Shown here piece after piece: positions 1 through 5,071 of a stretch of 5,071 nucleotides of DNA. Position numbers and translations under genes: made by a program. The number at the start of each line of letters is the position of its first letter. Positions within the stretch are counted from its first letter, which is position 1. The notes beneath the pieces are model-generated. The model was not told the DNA's origin. It worked only from the letters and a program-made list of their open reading frames with translations, and searched no databases. The stretch covers positions 1 to 5,071 of the forward strand of contig JAQULX010000263.1 in assembly GCA_028718465.1 (NCBI GenBank), read 5' to 3'. This DNA comes from Dehalococcoidales bacterium. GTDB taxonomy: Bacteria; Chloroflexota; Dehalococcoidia; Dehalococcoidales; UBA3254.

Positions 1-1
1 A

Positions 2-256
2 GAGAGGATCGCCAATATCCGCCAGGCTTTCAGCGTCCGCGAGGGGCTGAATGTATTCAAATTCAAGAACGCCCGGAGGATGGTGGGAAACCCGCCTCTG
101 GCGGCCGGTCCCCTGGCCGGGAAGTCCTACGATGAAGATCTCGTGGCACGCGAGTTTTGTGAGGCAATGGAATGGGATACAGCGAACGGCAAACCCAGCA
201 AAAAGAAGCTGCTTGAACTCGGGATGGAGGATATCGTTAAAGTACTCTATCCCTGA
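2..256 (+). CDS. AOR-family tungsten oxidoreductase, C-terminal fragment (5' end outside window)
   Basis: This is the last 84 residues of an open frame that enters from the left edge and stops at TGA 254-256. The fragment has the typical C-terminal pattern of the aldehyde:ferredoxin oxidoreductase family. It starts with an R-I-x-N-I-R-Q-A-F-x-V-R-E-G block, continues with a G-N-P-P-L-x-x-G-P-L-A-G segment and an E-W-D stretch, and ends with K-P-S-K-K-K-L-L-E-L-G-M-E-D. Known family members are cytoplasmic and carry a tungsto-bispterin cofactor and a [4Fe-4S] cluster. They oxidise aldehydes to acids with ferredoxin, or reduce benzoyl-CoA in the BamB-type branch. The cluster cysteines lie upstream of this fragment, so neither the cofactor site nor the subfamily can be judged here. 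The NPPL..GPLAG form may lean towards the BamB/bacterial AOR-like members rather than archaeal AOR, but this is not decisive. A strong terminator follows, so this is the last gene of its transcript. Confidence 0.85.
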   Translation, partial: ERIANIRQAFSVREGLNVFKFKNARRMVGNPPLAAGPLAGKSYDEDLVAREFCEAMEWDTANGKPSKKKLLELGMEDIVKVLYP

Positions 257-287
257 ATCCCCTGAAACTGCACTTGATTGTTTGTAC

Positions 288-322
288 AAACAGCCTGGAG
301 GCCAGCCTCCAGGCTGTTTTTT
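288..322 (+). terminator. intrinsic terminator of the AOR-family gene, possibly bidirectional
   Basis: A perfect 14-bp stem (288-301 paired with 306-319) with the four-base loop CCAG runs directly into six T residues (317-322). It starts 31 bases after the AOR-family stop. Read on the minus strand, the same hairpin lies 10 bases after the stop of the convergent regulator gene and is preceded by A residues. It may therefore end both transcripts, although the T run on that side is poor. Confidence 0.88.
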
Positions 323-331
323 ATGATACCG

Positions 332-1282
332 TTACGTGCCTTGCGCATTCAGTCCATTATTCAAATTACCGTAACGATAATTCCCGTAATAGCGTTTGAT
401 GATTTCACCGCGAATGAGTGTTTCTACCGCGGTAATACCGTCCGTGGAACGGACCATCTTTTGAATCAACCCGTAGAGGCTCTCATGGTGCTGGGATACC
501 AGACTAACAAAAATATCATAGCTGTTGACCAATTTCATTACTGAGATCACTTCTCCCTGGAGGGAAAGTCTGCGGCAGATATCCTCGATTTTCTCATGCC
601 GGGCCTTTATCAGGACAAAAGCATTCACTCCGTAGCCCAGCTTATTGGGATCGACTATGGCCTGAATCTGAATCAGGCCTTCGTTGACGAGATTGGAAAT
701 CCTCCGGGAAACGGCTGAGACGCTGATTCCCAGTTCCCTGGCTAAATAGAGGCTGCTCTGGCGTCCGTTCCTGGACAATTCTTCCATGATCCGCTGGTCG
801 GTCTCATCGATCCGGGACAAAGCCTGTTGTTCGACATCATCCCGCGAAAAGCCGTAAAACCTCTTGACGGTGTCTTTGACAAAGTAAGCCTCTACCTCAA
901 GAATATCACCTGAGGCATTCAATTCGGCCGAGATAAAGTCATGCAACTCATCCCAGGTAGTATAATAGACCGCTATCATAAGGTTAAAGCGCCCAAAAGT
1001 GGTCACGATCAGATTGATATTATAGATGTCCTTTAAGCGATCACAGACCTCGTTGACTTTATCAAAAGGCACATTCATGGCAATTACAGCCTGTGCGCGA
1101 TATCCCAGCTTGTAGGGATTGGGTACAGCATTTATCGTGAAGGTCTTGTTTTTAAATAAAGCTTTTACCCTTCTTGTTACGGTCGGAATGCTGATATCTG
1201 ATTTGCGTGATAGTTCGGCATAGCTGAGGCGGCCATCCACTTCCAGAGCCGAGAGCAGTTTCACATCGTTTTTCGTAAGCAT
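332..1282 (-). CDS. tandem-domain Lrp/AsnC family transcriptional regulator
   Basis: A 316-residue protein made of two complete Lrp/AsnC units in one chain. Unit 1 has a winged helix-turn-helix at about residues 4-48 (L-S-Y-A-E-L-S-R-K-S-D-I-S-I-P-T-V-T-R-R-V) and an AsnC/RAM ligand-binding domain at about 60-140. Unit 2 repeats this with a helix-turn-helix at about 157-205 (L-A-R-E-L-G-I-S-V-S-A-V-S-R-R-I) and a RAM domain at about 215-300. The repeat shows in matching landmarks: NPYKLGY and DPNKLGY after each DNA-binding part, and VKRFYG and IKRYYG closing each unit. Ordinary Lrp proteins are about 150-165 residues, so this is a fused duplication. Known Lrp proteins form dimers and higher oligomers that bind amino acids or other small effectors and wrap promoter DNA. 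The ATG at 1282 is preceded by a GAGGT ribosome site 11 bases away. The gene is divergent from the molybdoenzyme gene, so control of that gene, with autoregulation, is the natural inference. The effector is unknown. Confidence 0.92.
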   Translation of the reverse strand: MLTKNDVKLLSALEVDGRLSYAELSRKSDISIPTVTRRVKALFKNKTFTINAVPNPYKLGYRAQAVIAMNVPFDKVNEVCDRLKDIYNINLIVTTFGRFNLMIAVYYTTWDELHDFISAELNASGDILEVEAYFVKDTVKRFYGFSRDDVEQQALSRIDETDQRIMEELSRNGRQSSLYLARELGISVSAVSRRISNLVNEGLIQIQAIVDPNKLGYGVNAFVLIKARHEKIEDICRRLSLQGEVISVMKLVNSYDIFVSLVSQHHESLYGLIQKMVRSTDGITAVETLIRGEIIKRYYGNYRYGNLNNGLNAQGT

Positions 1283-1293
1283 ATCGACTGTTT

Positions 1294-1298
1294 ACCTC
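1294..1298 (-). promoter_or_regulatory. ribosome binding site of the Lrp-type regulator
   Basis: The minus strand reads GAGGT followed by 11 bases and then the ATG at 1282-1280. This supports that ATG as the start. Confidence 0.7.
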
Positions 1299-1316
1299 GA
1301 TATTTCAATTTCTATT

Positions 1317-1347
1317 ATTATAACCTTTTCTCCGGTCCTGCCGACAA
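1317..1347 (-). promoter_or_regulatory. candidate sigma-70-type promoter of the regulator gene
   Basis: On the minus strand a perfect TATAAT (1322-1317) is preceded, across a long 19-base spacer, by TTGTCG (1347-1342), which matches only half of TTGACA. A start near 1310 would leave a leader of about 27 bases that includes the GAGGT ribosome site. The -10 is convincing. The -35 is weak, and in such AT-rich DNA chance matches are common. Confidence 0.4.
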
Positions 1348-1404
1348 TATTGCCGTAATATAATCAAATATAATAATTATTTTAGCTGTTAAATTTTATT
1401 AGTA

Positions 1405-1434
1405 TTGACATATAATGCATTTTATGGTAATTAT
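1405..1434 (+). promoter_or_regulatory. candidate distal promoter of the molybdoenzyme gene
   Basis: A perfect TTGACA (1405-1410) is followed after 18 bases by AATTAT (1429-1434), a four-of-six match to a -10 box. The implied start near 1441 gives a leader of about 100 bases. The putative -10 falls inside the AT-rich palindrome at 1429-1444, so a protein bound there could block this promoter. Assignment rests on motif matching only. Confidence 0.3.
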
Positions 1435-1444
1435 TTAAATTATT
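1429..1444. promoter_or_regulatory. AT-rich imperfect palindrome, possible Lrp-type operator
   Basis: Sixteen bases (AATTATTTAAATTATT) form an inverted repeat in which seven of eight base pairs match, with a perfect ATTTAAAT core at 1433-1440. Known Lrp-family sites are often degenerate AT-rich palindromes of about this size. This site lies between the regulator gene and the molybdoenzyme it faces. A shorter perfect palindrome, AATAATTATT at 1372-1381, could be a second site. Such palindromes also arise by chance in a region this AT-rich. Confidence 0.35.
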
Positions 1445-1471
1445 CCAGTACTATTTTGATATGTACAGCTT

Positions 1472-1500
1472 TTCTTCCCTCAGAAGAGAGATCGTATAAG
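1472..1500 (+). promoter_or_regulatory. candidate proximal promoter of the molybdoenzyme gene
   Basis: TATAAG (1495-1500) matches five of six -10 positions. The hexamer 17 bases upstream (TTCTTC, 1472-1477) is a very poor -35. Transcription would start near 1507 and give a leader of about 35 bases. A good -10 with a bad -35 is the usual form of an activator-dependent promoter. The palindrome at 1429-1444 would sit roughly 63-78 bases upstream of the start, a position compatible with an activator. This is inference. Confidence 0.35.
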
Positions 1501-1528
1501 GTTGCTGTATTTTAATTTTAACAATACC

Positions 1529-1535
1529 GGGAGAG
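1529..1535 (+). promoter_or_regulatory. ribosome binding site of the molybdoenzyme gene
   Basis: GGGAGAG lies six bases before the ATG at 1542-1544, which supports that start. Another ATG at 1537-1539 is in a different frame and too close to the ribosome site. Confidence 0.75.
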
Positions 1536-1541
1536 AATGCA

Positions 1542-4184
1542 ATGACAGCGAAACATTCTACAAATAAATTTGACGGAAATACTACTCCGGACGGAAAAAC
1601 TTATACTGCTGTCGGGGCAGACAGAACCACCATCAAGGGGATGGCGCTGGGCGGACATGGCGCGATGCCAGCCTGCATCGATACACAGAACGGCCGGCTT
1701 TTAAGGATCCGGCCTCTTCACTTCGACTGGAAATACGATCGGGAAAAACTTAACCCCTGGAAGATGGAAGCCCGCGGCAAAGCCTGGGAACCCACCTGGA
1801 AAGTCGGACTGGCCCCTTTCAGCCTGGCTTACAAAAAGCGTGTCTACTCTCCCAACCGGATCAAATATCCTTTGAAAAGAGTGGACTGGGATCCTAACGG
1901 AGAAAGGAACCCCCAGAATAGAGGCAAGAGCAAGTATAAAAGGATCTCCTGGGACGAAGCCCTGGATATCGTCGCTTCGGAAATCAGAAGGGTTATTGCC
2001 CGATACGGGCCATTTGGCATCCTGGCCCAGGGCGACGGTCATGCCGAGTCCAAGATCGTGCATGCCGCTCACGGCTGCCAGTTTGAACTGATGAAGCTCC
2101 TGGGGGGCTGCACTCTTCAGGTAAGAAACCCGGATAGCTGGGAGGGGTGGTACTGGGGCGCCAAGCATGTCTGGGGGCTGGCAGGGAATGTAGGCATGTA
2201 CTTTCCCCTGACCAACCTGGTAAAGGACATTTGCGAGCATTCCGAAATGCTGTTGATGTGGGGCGCGGATACCGAGACTACCTGCTGGGCTTACACCTCG
2301 GGCCTGTCCAGCCTGATGTGCTATTTCTGGTCGGAGCTGGACATCAAGCAGGTCTATATCTGCCCGGACCTGAACTACGGGGCAGCAGTCCATGCTGATA
2401 AATGGATACCGGTATTACCCAATACCGATGCCGCCCTCCAGCTGGCTATCATCTATACCTGGATCACCGAAGGGACCTATGATAAGGAATACGTCAAGAC
2501 CCATACCGTCGGCTTTGACAAGGTAGCCGACTATGTACTGGGGAAAGAAGACGGCATAGCCAAGACCCCGGAGTGGGCCTCCGTCAAATGCGGGGTACCT
2601 GAATGGACCATCAAAGCCCTGGCACGCGAATGGGCGAAAAAGAGGACTTCCACCGAGCATTCCTGCGGCGGCGGTTTCATTCGCAGCGCCTATTCCAGTG
2701 AGCCCGCCCGCCTGGAAGCCATTATGTTAGGCATGCAGGGATTGGGTAAACCAGGAGTCCATATGCATACCTGGCAAGCCGGGCTACCCCGTCCAGCCGC
2801 CAGCATGCACAAACTGCTGGAGGCCAACAAGATGAACATCGCTACACGGGGCAATATGTGGCATGTCTTCCCGCCTCCGGCCCAGTGCATTCCCAAGACC
2901 CTGATTCAAAAAGCTATCCTGAGTGACAAGCCGATTAGCTGGTACGGCAGTCCCGCTATCTGGGTGCCTACCGAAGACCAGTTTAAAAAGTATACCTACC
3001 CTATTCCGAAAGAAGAGGGCGGGGCCCGGATTCATATGATCTGGAGCGATACCCCTTGCCGCACCACCTGCTGGAACGGTGGAAATGAGACCATCGAAGC
3101 CTTCCGCAGCCCTGAGATCGAGACCATCATCGTCCAGCACCCCTGGCTGGAGAACGATACCCTGCTGGCCGATATTATTCTGCCGGTGAGTACCAAGTTC
3201 GAGCAAGAGGACTTCGGAATCGACCGCGACGCCCAGTATTCCTGCGTCTACTTCGAGGATAAAAGCATTGAGCCTATCGGCGAGGCCAAAACCGATTATG
3301 AAATAGTCTGCGAGGTCGCCAAAAAGCTAGGCCTGTACGAAAAGTACACGCAGGGCAGGTCCGTCCAGGACTGGATCAAGGTTGCCCAGGAGAATTCCAT
3401 GTCTCCCAACCTGGTCAGCTACGAAGATCTAAGGAAAATGGACTATTTCCCGCTGCCTGCGGCTCCGGACTGGAAGGAAGACATTCCGGGCCAGAGGAAG
3501 TTCGCCGAAGACCCCGAAAGAAATCCCCTGGAAACACCCTCCGGAAAGCTGGAATTTTATTCCGAGAGACTGGCCAAATATTTTCCCGATGATATGGAGA
3601 GGCCGCCGGTACCCCACTGGGTAGAGAAGAGTGAGACCCACGATGAAAGGCTGTCCAGTAAAAGGGCCCGCAAGTTTCCTCTAATCATGGTCTCCAACCA
3701 CGGCCGCTGGCGTCATCATGCCCAGGGAGATGATATCTCCTGGACCCGGGAAGCCCCGACCGCCAAAATAAAAGGACCGGACGGCTACCTGTATGAGCCG
3801 GTCTGGTTAAATCCCCTCGAGGCCAATAAACGGGGGATAAAAAACGGCGATATCGTGAAGGTATTTAACGAAAGAGGGGCCGTTCTCGGCGGGGCCTATG
3901 TTACCGAGAGGCTTATGGCCAGGACAGCTTATGCAGACCACGGAGCCAGATGCGACTGGATCATTCCCGGCAAGCTGGACCGCGGCGGAGCAATCAATCT
4001 CATTTGCCCTTCCGGGGTGATCTCTAAAAACTGCGCCGGCGAAGTGACCAGCAGCTACCTGGTAGAGGTGGAAAAGGTGACCGCAGAGCAGATGGAAGAA
4101 TGGCGAAGACACTACCCCGAAGCCTTTGAGAGGGACTATGACCCGGCATCCGGCCTGCGTTTTGACGCCTGGGTGGAAGAATAG
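1542..4184 (+). CDS. molybdopterin oxidoreductase, transhydroxylase alpha-subunit-like (DMSO reductase family)
   Basis: An 880-residue protein of the DMSO reductase family, which binds Mo or W through two pterin dinucleotides. From memory, the best match is the alpha subunit of Pelobacter acidigallici pyrogallol-phloroglucinol transhydroxylase (about 875 residues). Shared blocks are KIEARGK/KMEARGK (here 75-80), DPNGERNPQ..RG (117-128), NPDSWEGW (196-203), MQG.GKPG (398-405) and DRGG.IN (813-819). The PadB/phenylacetyl-CoA oxidoreductase branch is an alternative. D198-S199 align with the Asp174-Ser175 pair, where Ser is the Mo ligand, and H167 aligns with catalytic His144. No Tyr occurs between 412 and 467, where Tyr404 should fall. 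Pterin-binding segments are visible near 237-251, 398-410 and 664-675, and the C-terminal MopB fold spans about 712-845. The N-terminus has only one cysteine (C45), so there is no Fe-S cluster. There is no twin-arginine signal or membrane segment, so it is probably cytoplasmic. The gene is flanked by a divergent regulator and a terminator, with no Fe-S beta subunit beside it. The substrate is unknown. Confidence 0.9.
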   Translation: MTAKHSTNKFDGNTTPDGKTYTAVGADRTTIKGMALGGHGAMPACIDTQNGRLLRIRPLHFDWKYDREKLNPWKMEARGKAWEPTWKVGLAPFSLAYKKRVYSPNRIKYPLKRVDWDPNGERNPQNRGKSKYKRISWDEALDIVASEIRRVIARYGPFGILAQGDGHAESKIVHAAHGCQFELMKLLGGCTLQVRNPDSWEGWYWGAKHVWGLAGNVGMYFPLTNLVKDICEHSEMLLMWGADTETTCWAYTSGLSSLMCYFWSELDIKQVYICPDLNYGAAVHADKWIPVLPNTDAALQLAIIYTWITEGTYDKEYVKTHTVGFDKVADYVLGKEDGIAKTPEWASVKCGVPEWTIKALAREWAKKRTSTEHSCGGGFIRSAYSSEPARLEAIMLGMQGLGKPGVHMHTWQAGLPRPAASMHKLLEANKMNIATRGNMWHVFPPPAQCIPKTLIQKAILSDKPISWYGSPAIWVPTEDQFKKYTYPIPKEEGGARIHMIWSDTPCRTTCWNGGNETIEAFRSPEIETIIVQHPWLENDTLLADIILPVSTKFEQEDFGIDRDAQYSCVYFEDKSIEPIGEAKTDYEIVCEVAKKLGLYEKYTQGRSVQDWIKVAQENSMSPNLVSYEDLRKMDYFPLPAAPDWKEDIPGQRKFAEDPERNPLETPSGKLEFYSERLAKYFPDDMERPPVPHWVEKSETHDERLSSKRARKFPLIMVSNHGRWRHHAQGDDISWTREAPTAKIKGPDGYLYEPVWLNPLEANKRGIKNGDIVKVFNERGAVLGGAYVTERLMARTAYADHGARCDWIIPGKLDRGGAINLICPSGVISKNCAGEVTSSYLVEVEKVTAEQMEEWRRHYPEAFERDYDPASGLRFDAWVEE

Positions 4185-4186
4185 TA

Positions 4187-4212
4187 AACAGCCGCGCCCG
4201 GGCGCGGCTGTT
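4187..4212 (+). terminator. GC-rich hairpin ending the molybdoenzyme transcript
   Basis: A perfect 26-base palindrome (4187-4199 paired with 4200-4212) starts two bases after the stop codon at 4182-4184. The stem is almost all G and C with AACAG/CTGTT ends. The following bases (CAGGTTATTT) are a poor U tract. It may act as an intrinsic terminator of low efficiency or as a 3' stabilising hairpin. Its position shows that no gene is co-transcribed close behind the molybdoenzyme. Confidence 0.7.
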
Positions 4213-4224
4213 CAGGTTATTTCT

Positions 4225-4258
4225 GGAAAAATTCAGGGGTGTCATGTTCCCCTGAATT
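4225..4258 (-). terminator. intrinsic terminator of the 2-oxoacid oxidoreductase beta gene
   Basis: A 10-bp stem, AATTCAGGGG (4230-4239) paired with CCCCTGAATT (4249-4258), has a nine-base loop. On the minus strand it begins five bases after the beta-subunit stop and ends in a run of five Ts that overlaps the end of the stem (complement of 4227-4231). It fits a terminator for the leftward gene. Confidence 0.78.
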
Positions 4259-4263
4259 CAGGT

Positions 4264-5071
4264 TTATTCATCTTTTCCGGGAACAGTCCAACTGGCCATC
4301 CTTTTCAGTCGAGCCCAGTCCTGATTGACTTTGGTCTGGATGTGGGCCAAATCGGCTTCCGAAAGATGGCGGAAACGTCCCTGGGTCTTGGTGTATTCGG
4401 TAATCAGCTTAAGAGTGCTGGGGGCATAGTTAATGGTGTATTTACCGTTCTCCACCTCATACAGGGGGAACATACCGGTCTGAACTGCCAGCCGTCCAAC
4501 TTCAATAGCATTATCAGTCGGGCAGCGCCATCCGGTGGGACATGGAGATAGAATCTGTATGTAGGCCGGGCCTTTTACTTCCAAACCCTTCTTCACTTTA
4601 TTCATCAGGTCGCGATAATAGGCGGGACAGGCCGTAGCTACATAGGGAATATCATGAGCGGCCATTATCGCCGGTAAATTCTTTTTCCAGGAGAACTGCC
4701 CAATACTTTTTTTCCCGGCCGGCGATGTAGTAGTAGTTGCACCGTATGGAGTGGCCGAGGAGCGCTGGATTCCGGTATTCATATAGGCCTCGTTGTCAAA
4801 GCAGATATAGAGGAAATTATGGCCTCTCTCCAGGGCGCCGGACAGCGCCTGGAGTCCGATATCGCTGGTGCCGCCGTCTCCGGCCATCGCCACCACCTTG
4901 GTATCTGACGCATCCCGGATCCCCTTGCGGGTCATGGCCTTTAAGCCGGCTTCGATGCCGGAGGCTACTGCTGCAGTATTCTCAAATAAGGTGTGGATCC
5001 ACGGCACAGTCCAGGACGTGTTCGGTAGCTGGCTGGAAACAATTTCCATGCACCCGGTGGCATTAACAATG
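4264..5071 (-). CDS. porB: pyruvate/2-oxoacid:ferredoxin oxidoreductase, beta subunit (5' end outside window)
   Basis: The leftward frame is open through the right edge and gives 268 residues to the TAA at 4264. The protein is the thiamine-diphosphate-binding beta subunit of a multi-subunit pyruvate (or related 2-oxoacid) ferredoxin oxidoreductase. This cytoplasmic enzyme converts a 2-oxoacid and CoA to acyl-CoA, CO2 and reduced ferredoxin. The TPP motif is visible as GDGGTSDIG followed by DNEAYMNTG (4882-4770). Two ligands of the usual [4Fe-4S] cluster can be seen: the Cys in NATGC just before MEIV (5050-5052) and the Cys in SPCPTGW (4540-4542). The CxxC pair should lie upstream, outside the window. 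The Met at 5049 is therefore internal and not the start. The C-terminal WPLYE-like block (here FPLYEVENGKY) is also typical. A terminator follows at once, so this is the last gene of its operon, as is common for porGDAB-type clusters. Phenylglyoxylate or other aromatic 2-oxoacid oxidoreductases look very similar and cannot be excluded. Confidence 0.9.
   Translation of the reverse strand, partial: IVNATGCMEIVSSQLPNTSWTVPWIHTLFENTAAVASGIEAGLKAMTRKGIRDASDTKVVAMAGDGGTSDIGLQALSGALERGHNFLYICFDNEAYMNTGIQRSSATPYGATTTTSPAGKKSIGQFSWKKNLPAIMAAHDIPYVATACPAYYRDLMNKVKKGLEVKGPAYIQILSPCPTGWRCPTDNAIEVGRLAVQTGMFPLYEVENGKYTINYAPSTLKLITEYTKTQGRFRHLSEADLAHIQTKVNQDWARLKRMASWTVPGKDE

Noticed and set aside
51..326. 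Open frame of about 91 codons on the plus strand
   Set aside because: It overlaps the AOR-family fragment in another frame and runs into the terminator. The product has no recognisable pattern, while the other frame gives clear AOR family sequence.
332..1282. Fused siroheme decarboxylase (AhbAB/NirDL type), which also looks like a tandem Lrp protein
   Set aside because: The Cys-Tyr-x-Arg-Pro type motif I would expect in those enzymes is absent. Both helix-turn-helix units look intact, and no haem d1 or alternative haem synthesis genes are nearby.
1405..1416. TTGACA directly followed by TATAAT taken as one promoter
   Set aside because: The two boxes abut with no spacer, so they cannot be the -35 and -10 of the same promoter.
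1542..1670. Twin-arginine export signal on the molybdoenzyme
   Set aside because: The first 40 residues are polar, contain no Arg-Arg pair and have no hydrophobic stretch long enough for a signal peptide.
1701..2393. 230-codon open frame on the minus strand inside the molybdoenzyme gene
   Set aside because: It is an antisense shadow of a well-conserved coding stretch that includes the NPDSWEGW motif. It has no ribosome site that I can see and no family resemblance.
4126..4551. 141-codon open frame on the plus strand across the convergent gap
   Set aside because: It spans both hairpins and runs antisense to the oxidoreductase beta gene, whose own frame is clearly conserved.
5047..5049. ATG as start of the 2-oxoacid oxidoreductase beta gene
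   Set aside because: The frame stays open upstream and encodes NATGC directly before this Met, a conserved cluster-ligand segment of the family. The true start is outside the window.
4737..5066. Arg- and Ser-rich open frame on the plus strand near the right edge
   Set aside because: It is an antisense shadow of the TPP-binding part of the beta subunit.

Overview
This window reads as chromosome of a strict anaerobe that uses ferredoxin-linked, tungsten- or molybdenum-dependent redox chemistry. Four protein genes are visible. The first is the 3' end of an aldehyde:ferredoxin oxidoreductase (AOR) family gene. The second is a complete tandem-domain Lrp/AsnC-type regulator. The third is a complete 880-residue molybdopterin-dependent enzyme that looks most like the large (alpha) subunit of pyrogallol-phloroglucinol transhydroxylase. 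The fourth is most of a pyruvate/2-oxoacid:ferredoxin oxidoreductase beta subunit. The gene mix, clean Shine-Dalgarno sites and strong intrinsic terminators would fit a fermentative, syntrophic or sulfate-reducing bacterium such as the Peptococcaceae/Desulfotomaculum relatives. That taxonomic guess is inference and is weak.

Layout: the AOR-family gene (+) ends at 256 and converges on the regulator gene (-, 332-1282), with a strong hairpin terminator between them (288-322). An AT-rich gap of 259 bases (1283-1541) separates the regulator from the divergently transcribed molybdoenzyme (+, 1542-4184). This gap holds promoter-like elements and AT-rich palindromes. The molybdoenzyme converges on the oxidoreductase beta gene (-, 4264 to beyond the right edge). 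The 79-base gap between those two holds one hairpin for each direction. The molybdoenzyme therefore appears to be a single-gene transcription unit, with a dedicated-looking regulator facing away from it.

How they may work together: the AOR family interconverts aldehydes and acids with ferredoxin, or, in BamB-like members, reduces benzoyl-CoA. 2-oxoacid oxidoreductases make acyl-CoA and reduced ferredoxin. The transhydroxylase/PadB-like branch of the DMSO reductase family moves or adds oxygen on aromatic compounds. Lrp-type regulators commonly sense amino acids. A role in anaerobic amino-acid or aromatic-compound breakdown is a reasonable hypothesis. The genes are not co-transcribed, however, and no substrate can be read from the sequence.

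The most interesting element is the molybdoenzyme. It keeps the apparent metal-ligand Asp-Ser pair and the catalytic His of transhydroxylase. It seems to lack the catalytic Tyr, has lost the N-terminal Fe-S cysteines, and has no Fe-S partner subunit beside it.
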